From the NCBI GenBank assembly GCA_903877385.1, contig CAIRDP010000020.1:186001-250000 (forward strand): a DNA stretch of 64,000 bases, given 5' to 3'. The notes under the pieces were generated by a model that made no database searches, was not told where the DNA came from, and worked only from the letters and a program-made list of their open reading frames with translations. Origin of the DNA: an uncultured Bacteroidales bacterium (lineage in GTDB: Bacteria; Bacteroidota; Bacteroidia; Bacteroidales; FEN-979). Both the position numbers and the translations under genes were made by a program. This document shows, in pieces, positions 27,626 through 35,284 of this stretch (within the stretch, counting starts at the first letter, position 1; every line of letters begins with the position of its first letter).

Positions 27626-28888
27626 TTAAAATAAACTGATGAGCAGCCGAATATTCAGATACGTCACTATGGCAGCAATGAACAGCAACAATGCAGTAGT
27701 CCGCTTTTTATTCACATGCACGCCCATGACCTGGGCCGATGAAGTGAGGCGGATCTGCATTAAAATGGTAAAAGGCAGCTGAATACTCAGTACCATCTGC
27801 GAGATGATAAGTCCCTGGTATGGATTCCTGATAAGGAAGATGATGAGCACCGCCAGCACCAGTGAAAGCATCACTCCAAGCCTGGAATGGCTGTCTTTGA
27901 TATCGTAAGGCTCCCCGTAAATTCCAGCAAGTATGGAACCTCCCGCCATACCCGATGTGATGGTCGAAGCTAGTCCCGAAAACAGCAGGGCCACGGCAAA
28001 CACCACGCCTGCGTGGCCGCCGAGCAAAGGCTTGAGAATGCTTACAGCCTGCTGAAGCTCCTCCACCGGGGTTTTACTCATGAAAAACGTTGCTGCCGCC
28101 AATATGATGATCGCGCTGTTTATAGCCCAGCCAATGATCATAGAAAACAATGTGTCGTAAAATTCAAACTTTAACTGTCGGCGGATGACTGCCTCGTTTT
28201 CGAGATTCCACTGCCGGCTTTGAATTATTTCGGAATGTAAAAAGAGGTTGTGGGGCATCACCACTGCGCCAAGCACGCTCATCACAATGATCATCGAACC
28301 TTCGGGGATGGAAGGATTGACCCAGCCAATCCCTGCTGCCGCCCAGTCGACCTTCACCAGGCTTAGCTCATAAAGGAACGATAGCCCGATGATGGAAACA
28401 AAAGCAATGATGAATTTTTCAATTTTCCTGTATGAATTGGTGAACAGCATGATCATTACGAAAGCCAGTGTAAGAATTGCGCCTGCAGGTACCGGGATCC
28501 TGAACATCATGTTAAGGGCGATGGCCGCACCCAGGATTTCGGCCAGGGAAGTGGAGACTGATGCCCCCATTGCCGTCCAGAGAACCGACTTTGAGATCCA
28601 TGGCCTGGTATACATGGTGGCCGCTTCCGAAAGGCAGAGGCCTGTAGCAATTCCCAGGTGGGCGACATTATGCTGGAGAATGATCAGCATAATCGTTGAA
28701 AGGCTGACCATCCAAAGCAGGGTATAACCATACTCCGATCCCGCAGCAATATTCGAGGCCCAGTTGCCGGGATCGATAAACCCAACGGTTACCAGCAAAC
28801 CCGGACCAATATAGCGGAGAATGTCGAGCCCGCCAAAACCGGGTTTGTGATCCCGACTCCTAAGATCTTTGAGAAATTTATTCAGCAT
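27626..28888 (-). CDS. mntH: Nramp-family divalent metal (Mn2+/Fe2+):H+ symporter
   Basis: The 420-residue protein has about eleven membrane helices. The metal-binding motif in TM1 is FIDPGNWASNIAAGSEYGYT (Asp and Asn of DPGN). The TM6 motif is VVMPHNLFLHSEIIQSR, with the Met/His typical of MntH. Length fits the family. Expected role is proton-driven uptake of manganese or iron. No MntR or Fur gene is adjacent. It diverges from the acyl-CoA synthetase gene. Confidence 0.9.
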   Translation of the reverse strand: MLNKFLKDLRSRDHKPGFGGLDILRYIGPGLLVTVGFIDPGNWASNIAAGSEYGYTLLWMVSLSTIMLIILQHNVAHLGIATGLCLSEAATMYTRPWISKSVLWTAMGASVSTSLAEILGAAIALNMMFRIPVPAGAILTLAFVMIMLFTNSYRKIEKFIIAFVSIIGLSFLYELSLVKVDWAAAGIGWVNPSIPEGSMIIVMSVLGAVVMPHNLFLHSEIIQSRQWNLENEAVIRRQLKFEFYDTLFSMIIGWAINSAIIILAAATFFMSKTPVEELQQAVSILKPLLGGHAGVVFAVALLFSGLASTITSGMAGGSILAGIYGEPYDIKDSHSRLGVMLSLVLAVLIIFLIRNPYQGLIISQMVLSIQLPFTILMQIRLTSSAQVMGVHVNKKRTTALLLFIAAIVTYLNIRLLISLF

Positions 28889-28952
28889 ACTTTAGAGAGC
28901 CAAGTTACGAATATTGAATTATTTTTAAGAACTTCGTACTTTATTCAACTAT

Positions 28953-30599
28953 ATGACTGTTCCGAAAAACCTGACAGCTCTTTTCGAAGCCAGCATCCGC
29001 GATAACTGGGATAACCGGGCATTATCCGATTACGGCGGATCGGCTTTTACATATAAGGATGTTGCTGCAAGGATACTGGCTATCCACGGGATATTCAGGG
29101 AAAACGGGATTAAAAAAGGCGACAAGGTCGTGCTCCTTGGGAAAAACTCGGCAAACTGGGGGATCGTTTATATAGCCACAGTGGCTTTCGGTGCCGTGGT
29201 TGTGCCTATACTTCCCGACTTCAAGCCCGACGATGTTCATTATATCAGCACACATTCCGATGCCTGCCTGATGTTCGTTGAAGAGTTCATCTTTAAGGAA
29301 CTTAAAGTCACCGAGATGCCCCTGATCAGGGTTGCTTACAGGATACAAAACAATGAGGTGCTGTATTGCAAAGAAGATGGATATCGAATATCGAATAACG
29401 AACAACGGATATTGAACGAAGGGGATGCTGAAATCACAGAGGAAATGATACGGTTTGATGAATTTTCACCAGAAGACATTGCCGTTATCAGCTATACCTC
29501 CGGAACAACAGGCTTTTCGAAGGGAGTGGTGCTTCAGCATAAAAGCCTTTACGGCAATATCCTTTATGCCCACAGGAATATGCCTCTCAAGGCCAAGGAC
29601 AGGATCCTTTCGTTCCTGCCCCTCGCCCACACTTATGGTTGCGCTTTCGAATTTCTTTTCCCTTTCACCCTGGGATGCGACATCACTTTCCTCACAAAAA
29701 CCCCTTCGCCCAAAATTATCATGCAGGCCTTCCAGGAAATAAAGCCCGCTCTTATCCTGAGCGTTCCCCTGGTCATCGAAAAGATCTACAAGACCCAGAT
29801 CCTTCCCCTGTTTCGCAAGCCCGCACTGAAAATCCTGCTGGCGATACCGGGCATCAACATCCTCATTCATAATAAAATAAGGAAAAAATTGTATGATGTC
29901 TTTGGAGGTAATTTCAAAGAACTGGTCATTGGAGGAGCTGCGTTCAATATGGAGGCAGAAAGGTTTTTCAGGAAAATAAAATTCCCGTTCACCGTTGGAT
30001 ATGGCATGACCGAATGCGGGCCTTTGATGTCGTATGCGTCGTGGAAAACAACCCGGCTCGGGGCATCAGGAAGGGTCGTGGACGAACTGGAACTTAAAAT
30101 TGACTCTCCCAATCCTTATCATATTACAGGCGAGATACTTGTAAAAGGATCGCATGTGATGCTGGGGTATTATAAAAACGATGAAGCCACGAAACAGGTT
30201 ATTGATGCTGGCGGATGGCTTCATTCGGGAGACTTGGGAGTGATAGACAGGCAAGGGAATATCTACATCAAGGGCCGCAGCAAGAGCATGATCCTGGGGC
30301 CTTCGGGGAAGAACATATATCCCGAAGAGCTGGAATCCCACCTGAACAACCGTTTCATGGTGATGGAATCCCTTGTTCTTGAACGTGACGAAAAACTCAT
30401 TGCCCTGATTTTCCCCGACTATGATGCCGTTGAGAAGGCCGGGCATACGAAAGAAGAGCTCGACAAGGTCTTCAAAGGATACATCCACGATCTGAATCAT
30501 CATGTGCCCAAATACATGATGGTATCGGGTTTCGAGATTCACACCTCGGAATTCGAAAAAACGCCCAAACGGAGTATTAAACGTTTCCTTTACAAATAA
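28953..30599 (+). CDS. AMP-forming acyl-CoA synthetase (long-chain type)
   Basis: The 548-residue ANL-superfamily enzyme activates a fatty acid with ATP and CoA. The P-loop motif YTSGTTGFSKGV starts at Tyr181, GYGMTECGP is the A5 motif, and WLHSGDLGVIDRQGNIYIKGR (A7/A8) precedes the mobile C-terminal domain with its near-terminal Lys (KRSIKRF). Residues about 143-156 (GYRISNNEQRILNE) are encoded by a family A repeat kept in frame. The stop overlaps the start of the nucleotidase gene by one base. Substrate chain length is not readable; the beta-oxidation operon at 47.5-52.3 kb is a plausible metabolic partner. Confidence 0.9.
   Translation: MTVPKNLTALFEASIRDNWDNRALSDYGGSAFTYKDVAARILAIHGIFRENGIKKGDKVVLLGKNSANWGIVYIATVAFGAVVVPILPDFKPDDVHYISTHSDACLMFVEEFIFKELKVTEMPLIRVAYRIQNNEVLYCKEDGYRISNNEQRILNEGDAEITEEMIRFDEFSPEDIAVISYTSGTTGFSKGVVLQHKSLYGNILYAHRNMPLKAKDRILSFLPLAHTYGCAFEFLFPFTLGCDITFLTKTPSPKIIMQAFQEIKPALILSVPLVIEKIYKTQILPLFRKPALKILLAIPGINILIHNKIRKKLYDVFGGNFKELVIGGAAFNMEAERFFRKIKFPFTVGYGMTECGPLMSYASWKTTRLGASGRVVDELELKIDSPNPYHITGEILVKGSHVMLGYYKNDEATKQVIDAGGWLHSGDLGVIDRQGNIYIKGRSKSMILGPSGKNIYPEELESHLNNRFMVMESLVLERDEKLIALIFPDYDAVEKAGHTKEELDKVFKGYIHDLNHHVPKYMMVSGFEIHTSEFEKTPKRSIKRFLYK
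29381..29420 (+). repeat. Family A repeat inside the acyl-CoA synthetase gene (copy R3)
   Basis: ATATCGAATATCGAATAACG followed by AACAACGGATATTGAACGAA is the same word set as the intergenic copies R1 and R2. It lies in frame in the linker before the ATP-binding loop. Confidence 0.7.
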
Positions 30600-32047
30600 T
30601 GAAAAAACAATTTACTATACTGATTACGGCCTTTCTCATCCTGGCCGTGCATACGGTATTCGCCCAGAAAGGCAATGCCGGCAAAACCGAGGTCATCATC
30701 CTCCATATTAACGATATGCATGCCAAGATCGATGGTTTTGCAAAGCTTAAGCACCTTGCCGACAGCTTAAGGCACCGCCATCCTTATGTTTTTATCGTGG
30801 CGGCGGGAGATAACTTTACCGGTAATCCTTATGTTGATATGGTGGCCGATAAAGGGGCCCCGATGATCGACCTGATGAACCAGGCGGGTTTTTGCCTGAG
30901 TTGTTTTGGCAACCATGAATTTGACCTTGGGCAGGTCTTTCTTCAAAAAAGGATTGACCAGGCCAGGTTCCCTTTCATCTGCGCCAATATGAAGACAGGC
31001 TCATCGGGTCTGAAACAGCCCCCGGCTTATGATGTCCTCAAAGCCGGCAGCCTGCAGATCCCCGTGCTGGGCCTAATCGAAATAAACGGCAACGGCATAC
31101 CCGATACCCATCCATCCAAAGTCACAGGCCTCACTTTCAGCGATCCGCTGAAGACGGCCGGGGAGTATGTTGAATTGAAGAAGAAGTACGGCAGCCTGAT
31201 CGCTCTTACCCACCTGGGAGTGGAAACTGATGAGAAACTGGCCAGGGAATACCCACAATTCGATGTGATCATCGGCGGTCATTCTCATACAATATTGAAA
31301 AACGCTCTTACCGAAAACGGGGTGATGATAGTGCAGACCGGTTCTTACCAGCGTTTCATCGGCAAACTCACCCTTGTGTTCAGGGGGAACATAATTGAAG
31401 AAAAATCCGATACCCTGATTGCCATGGAGTCACTTAACGGTTCAGACCCTGCCCTGGAATCGGCAACAGGAAAATATGAAAACAACCCTGAATTCGAGAA
31501 AGTTGTGGGTATTGCCATAAGCCCGGTAAGCGGCAAGCAGGACCTGGGAGCCCTGTTTACCGATGCAGTAGCCTGGGCGGCTAAAACCAATTTCGCTTTT
31601 CAGAACAAGGGAGGGATCAGGATACAAAGCCTTAACGAGGGTGAAATAAAAGTAAAAGACATTTACCGGCTCGATCCTTTCGGGAACCAGGTTGTGGTTT
31701 ATTCATTAAGCGGGAAACAGATCGGCTCGCTTATTCTTAATTCCTATAAAAAAGAAAGGGAAATTGACCTTATACCTTCGGGAATGACCTATATGATAAT
31801 CAAGGGGGAAAACGGGAAGCCGGCAGAGCTTAAAATGTATAATCAATCGGGCAAACCACTTGATCCCGACAAAAAATATACCGTTGCCCTGAACTCTTAT
31901 ATTTCGGCTGCCTATACGTTTGAGAACAGCGATCACGGGACCATACGGGATATTACAACCGAAGAATGCCTTATCAGCTTCCTGCTTTACAGGCACAAGG
32001 TACAATACAAGGATGCCCAAAGGGCAAAACTCAGGGACAAGAAATAA
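30599..32047 (+). CDS. Secreted 5'-nucleotidase / UDP-sugar hydrolase family metallophosphoesterase
   Basis: The 482-residue protein has a signal peptide (cleavage near VFAQ). Metallophosphatase motifs are in order: ILHINDMHAKID, VAAGDNFTGNPYVD, CFGNHEFDLGQ, ALTHLGVETD and IIGGHSHT. The C-terminal 5_nucleotid_C domain includes KGGIRIQSLNEGEIKVKDIY and DPFGNQVVVYSLSG. It would remove phosphate from nucleotides in the periplasm or at the surface. The ATG overlaps the synthetase stop (TAATG), indicating translational coupling. Confidence 0.9.
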   Translation: MKKQFTILITAFLILAVHTVFAQKGNAGKTEVIILHINDMHAKIDGFAKLKHLADSLRHRHPYVFIVAAGDNFTGNPYVDMVADKGAPMIDLMNQAGFCLSCFGNHEFDLGQVFLQKRIDQARFPFICANMKTGSSGLKQPPAYDVLKAGSLQIPVLGLIEINGNGIPDTHPSKVTGLTFSDPLKTAGEYVELKKKYGSLIALTHLGVETDEKLAREYPQFDVIIGGHSHTILKNALTENGVMIVQTGSYQRFIGKLTLVFRGNIIEEKSDTLIAMESLNGSDPALESATGKYENNPEFEKVVGIAISPVSGKQDLGALFTDAVAWAAKTNFAFQNKGGIRIQSLNEGEIKVKDIYRLDPFGNQVVVYSLSGKQIGSLILNSYKKEREIDLIPSGMTYMIIKGENGKPAELKMYNQSGKPLDPDKKYTVALNSYISAAYTFENSDHGTIRDITTEECLISFLLYRHKVQYKDAQRAKLRDKK

Positions 32048-32212
32048 TAAAACCGGGTTTTTATATAGCCCGGGGCAATTCCGGTTGAGTCTCAGTTTCA
32101 AATTACGGTCAACTGAGATTATCCCCCTTTCGTCTGCTGTTTTCGGTGATTCGTCGAAATTAACTATACAGCCTTGCCGCCGGGATGTATATTTGCCTAA
32201 AATTCAGAATTT

Positions 32213-32470
32213 ATGGAAGCCATTCACTCTTTCTTTGCCGCCTTCGACATCTTCGGTATAATTTTCCAGTATTTTCTTGACAGCTTTACACGTTTCGCTG
32301 CAATATTCGAACGTTCATTCAGCTTTATAACCATACCCATCGGAAGGCTCATCAGTTCCCATCCGTCATTCTATTATAGCCTCATCATGGCCGGGACGCT
32401 TTTCGGCTTATACTTTGTTGCCACCACTGTTCTTGAATCCAGGGCCAGGGCACGCAAGATCAAAAAGTAA
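32213..32470 (+). CDS. Small membrane protein of unknown function
   Basis: The 85-residue frame starts MEAIHSFFAAFDIFGIIFQYF and contains aromatic-rich segments. One clear membrane helix at about residues 55-73 (YYSLIMAGTLFGLYFVATTV) is followed by a strongly basic tail (ESRARARKIKK). The positive-inside pattern supports a real protein. Its last 11 bases overlap the convergent alkaline phosphatase gene. No family recognised. Confidence 0.5.
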   Translation: MEAIHSFFAAFDIFGIIFQYFLDSFTRFAAIFERSFSFITIPIGRLISSHPSFYYSLIMAGTLFGLYFVATTVLESRARARKIKK

Positions 32471-33908
32471 CAGGTTTTCCCCACATCATGAATATAAGCT
32501 GGGGAATCACCGTGTTATCAAGATAACGGCCTCTCACAGGATCAGTCTGACCCGCCAATACATTGTACATTTCAGCCCCTTTTCCTTTAGCCCAAACCCC
32601 GACCAGAGCATTGGTGTGATCCCTGCTGTTGTATTTTAAGCCAGGCATTTTATTTTTCCCGTTATCAGATACGGGGGTGAATACAGGGCCTCCCCAGAGG
32701 TTGCCGCATTCATGGTCTGCAGTGATGATCAGCAGGGTCTCATTCCAGCTGGAATTTTTATTTACCCAGGCAATCACCGTATCTATGGCGTCGCTGAAGC
32801 CCTTCATCTCCTCCAGCATCCTTCCCTTTTGGTTGTCGTGGTTAGCCCAGTCGACCGCCCCTCCCTCGATCATGACAAAAAAACCATTGGGATTATTGTC
32901 AAGTACGTTAAGCCCTCCCCTTACCATTTCGGCCAAAGTTGGTAGGTTTGGGTTAAAAGGAGTGGTAAACGGAGGGGAATCTTTCGTCTCATTTTTACCG
33001 AAATCCCTGCTTTGCTGAAGCGTGGAATGTACTTCGGGCACTCCAAGAACCCGCTTCGGGGTCTTGCCATACATGAGTTTTCGAAAATCCTTCTCTGAAG
33101 TGATCAAAGTCCATGGATCAGGTATTTTATCACCGTTTACATCTGTAACCTGGTATATCTTATTATTTATAATGAAGGAGGTCTGAATCCCGCTGCCCGA
33201 CTTGAGTGAAAGCCAGAGGTTGCTGTCGGCCACGAATTTTGCGCTTGCCCATTTCGGCCCGGTATTTTTCCCGTTTTCGTCGAATTCGGGATTTCCGCAA
33301 CCCATGATCAGGTCACAGCGGCTCCTGAACAGCATATAGGTTGCAAGTTCCTCGTAATGCTGCCTTGTCCGGTTATGGGCAACAAACCCTGCAGGGGTGG
33401 CATGGCTGAACGGGACCGAGGTGATAACACCTGCCGATTTACCAATGCTTTTCGCAAGTTCACACAGATTCAACAGGGTGTCGTATGTTACCGAAAGCCC
33501 GATCACATTATTATAGGACTTCCGGCCTGTTGCCAGTGCAGTAGCTGCAGCCGCCGATTCTGTAAAATCCTTTTTAAGGTAGAGCGAATCCTTCCATGCC
33601 AGGGCGGGATTATAACCAACCGACCAGCTGAGTTTCGTCGTATCTTTCTCTTTATATTCACCTGATTTTGCAGGATACGTGGCAGCTGAGAGTTTAACCG
33701 GGAAAGACTCTATCTGCATGGGGCCGAAAAAATAATCTGCTGCTTTAACACAGTTATAACCCATACCATCGCCTATCATTATGATGACGTTTTTAGGTTT
33801 GGGGAAGGAGGATTGGGACATGGCTTTCTGAGCCAGGGATGTTCCCCCGGTCGATGAGATTAAAAGCAGGGCCAGGATCAAAAAAGCATAATTCCGTTCA
33901 TATTTCAT
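32460..33908 (-). CDS. Alkaline phosphatase (PhoA superfamily), secreted
   Basis: The 482-residue protein has a signal peptide ending near SLAQ. Motifs match the family: NVIIMIGDGMGYN (metal Asp), DFTESAAAATALATGRK (phosphorylated nucleophile Ser), SHATPAGFVAHN, FFVMIEGGAVDWANHDN and LLIITADHECGNL. Length fits. It would release phosphate from organic esters in the periplasm. Its ATG overlaps the stop of the GT9 gene by four bases (ATGA), so both are cotranscribed. No Pho box was identified. Confidence 0.92.
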   Translation of the reverse strand: MKYERNYAFLILALLLISSTGGTSLAQKAMSQSSFPKPKNVIIMIGDGMGYNCVKAADYFFGPMQIESFPVKLSAATYPAKSGEYKEKDTTKLSWSVGYNPALAWKDSLYLKKDFTESAAAATALATGRKSYNNVIGLSVTYDTLLNLCELAKSIGKSAGVITSVPFSHATPAGFVAHNRTRQHYEELATYMLFRSRCDLIMGCGNPEFDENGKNTGPKWASAKFVADSNLWLSLKSGSGIQTSFIINNKIYQVTDVNGDKIPDPWTLITSEKDFRKLMYGKTPKRVLGVPEVHSTLQQSRDFGKNETKDSPPFTTPFNPNLPTLAEMVRGGLNVLDNNPNGFFVMIEGGAVDWANHDNQKGRMLEEMKGFSDAIDTVIAWVNKNSSWNETLLIITADHECGNLWGGPVFTPVSDNGKNKMPGLKYNSRDHTNALVGVWAKGKGAEMYNVLAGQTDPVRGRYLDNTVIPQLIFMMWGKPVTF

Positions 33909-34915
33909 TTTATTCCTTTCGTTAGTTGTTCCAATACCATTTCAGGAGCGATGCTCCTGATGCAGTGACAATTGCCGGAATGCCGGCAATCGCTGCAATT
34001 CCTGTCAAGAACAAGAAAGCAGGCTTTATCGCCGAGGGGTGCCCAGCGCTGGGGGAAGATAGGCCGCATGGGTGCATACAGGCCAATTGCGAGAATGCCA
34101 AAAGCTGCGGCAAGATGAAGCGGCCCGGTGCTGGCCGCAACCAGCCCATCGCAGGATGCAATAAATTCAAGCAGTTCTGAAAGGGATAGCCGCCCGGTCA
34201 TGTCGTTGATCCTTCCTTTATGAGAAAGCAGGAAATCCCGCATCAGTTCCCCCTCTTCACTGGTCCCGGTGACAGTGATGCTGAATTTTTCCGGCGGAAG
34301 AAGATCAATCAGCTTCCCGAAATTTTCAAGCCCCCATTCACGGGCGCTGCCTTTTGACTTAGGGTGAAGGATTAGCCTGAATTTCGGCTTACTGTCGCCT
34401 TCCCGCAACACCGGCAATTGCCCCTTCAGACCGTAATATTGAGGTATTTCGGCAAGGCCGAATTCCCTTTTAATCCCTAAAGGTCCAAGTAATTTCAGGC
34501 TTAGCTGGACCTCGTGAAGGTTCGAATTCTTACGCGAAAAATGAAGCAGTTGGTTGCAGGTATACCAGGTAAATGCCCGGTGAGAAGTTGCAATCCTTTG
34601 CGGAATCATTGCGGCCCTGGCTGCTTTGCATATTTCCTTCACCGGAAAAACATGAATTATCACATCCGCTTTGAGCTCAGCGAGTGCCCCTGCAAGCATT
34701 CCGGGTTTTGAAATTTCGTCAAGGTCGACAAACCGGTCTACGAACCGGCATGCTTCGATGACAGGGCGGGTATAGTTTCGCCCGAGGAAAATGATGGTAC
34801 ATTCGGGAAATGTTTCTTTCAGAACACCGGTCATTGGGAGCGTAAGCACCACATCCCCAATGCTGTCGGTCCTGCTAAGAATGATTCTCATGATTTCAGT
34901 ATGGCTTTTGGTCAT
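33905..34915 (-). CDS. GT9-family glycosyltransferase (ADP-heptose:LPS heptosyltransferase-like)
   Basis: The protein has 336 residues, or 328 if the ATG at 34891 is used (MRIILSRTDSIGDVVLTLP is the classic family start). The two-Rossmann GT-B fold is marked by the N-terminal RTDSIGDVVLTLP and the C-terminal donor-site segment DGLVAASTGPLHLAAAFGILAIGLYAP. Such enzymes add heptose or similar sugars to the LPS core. The C-terminus has a cluster of four cysteines and histidines (CSDCRHSGNCHC) of unknown purpose, possibly metal binding. Overlap with alkaline phosphatase places both in one operon. Confidence 0.85.
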   Translation of the reverse strand: MTKSHTEIMRIILSRTDSIGDVVLTLPMTGVLKETFPECTIIFLGRNYTRPVIEACRFVDRFVDLDEISKPGMLAGALAELKADVIIHVFPVKEICKAARAAMIPQRIATSHRAFTWYTCNQLLHFSRKNSNLHEVQLSLKLLGPLGIKREFGLAEIPQYYGLKGQLPVLREGDSKPKFRLILHPKSKGSAREWGLENFGKLIDLLPPEKFSITVTGTSEEGELMRDFLLSHKGRINDMTGRLSLSELLEFIASCDGLVAASTGPLHLAAAFGILAIGLYAPMRPIFPQRWAPLGDKACFLVLDRNCSDCRHSGNCHCIRSIAPEMVLEQLTKGIK

Positions 34916-35035
34916 TATTACCGGGCAAATTTAGAATTTTTGGTTCCATCTATAATATTTTTAATTTTACTTCATTGTATCCGGGAGTAATATTTTACGG
35001 GAATTTGTTGTAAATTGTGTGTAAAATTCATCATT

Positions 35036-35284
35036 ATGGAAGATTTTGAAAAAATCCTGGTCCTTGACAATGAATTCGAGGCGGAACTTATGGAGGAAGT
35101 ACTTATGGATAAGCAGATCCCATATGGGATCATAATACGTGAGGATTCCGCTTTAGGCGGTATCGTTGACCTTGAAGAAGGATGGGGTTACCTGGAAGCA
35201 CCCGCCCGCTGCAGGGAAGAGATCATGAAGATTTATCAGGAGATCCAGGATACATCAACTGATCCGGGAGAAGAGGAAGCGTGA
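35036..35284 (+). CDS. Small DUF2007-like (putative signal-transducing) protein
   Basis: From ATG 35036 the protein has 82 residues (an in-frame start at 35015 adds seven). The pattern ILVLDNEFEAELMEEVLMDKQIPYGII resembles DUF2007 proteins, which have a small alpha/beta fold resembling PII-like regulators. The sequence is strongly acidic. Its stop codon TGA overlaps the ATG of the M28-type gene at 35284 by one base, so the two proteins are coupled and may act together. Confidence 0.6.
   Translation: MEDFEKILVLDNEFEAELMEEVLMDKQIPYGIIIREDSALGGIVDLEEGWGYLEAPARCREEIMKIYQEIQDTSTDPGEEEA

Noticed and set aside
32053-32073. CCGGG/CCCGG hairpin after the 5'-nucleotidase gene as a terminator
   Set aside because: Only five base pairs and no T-run afterwards.
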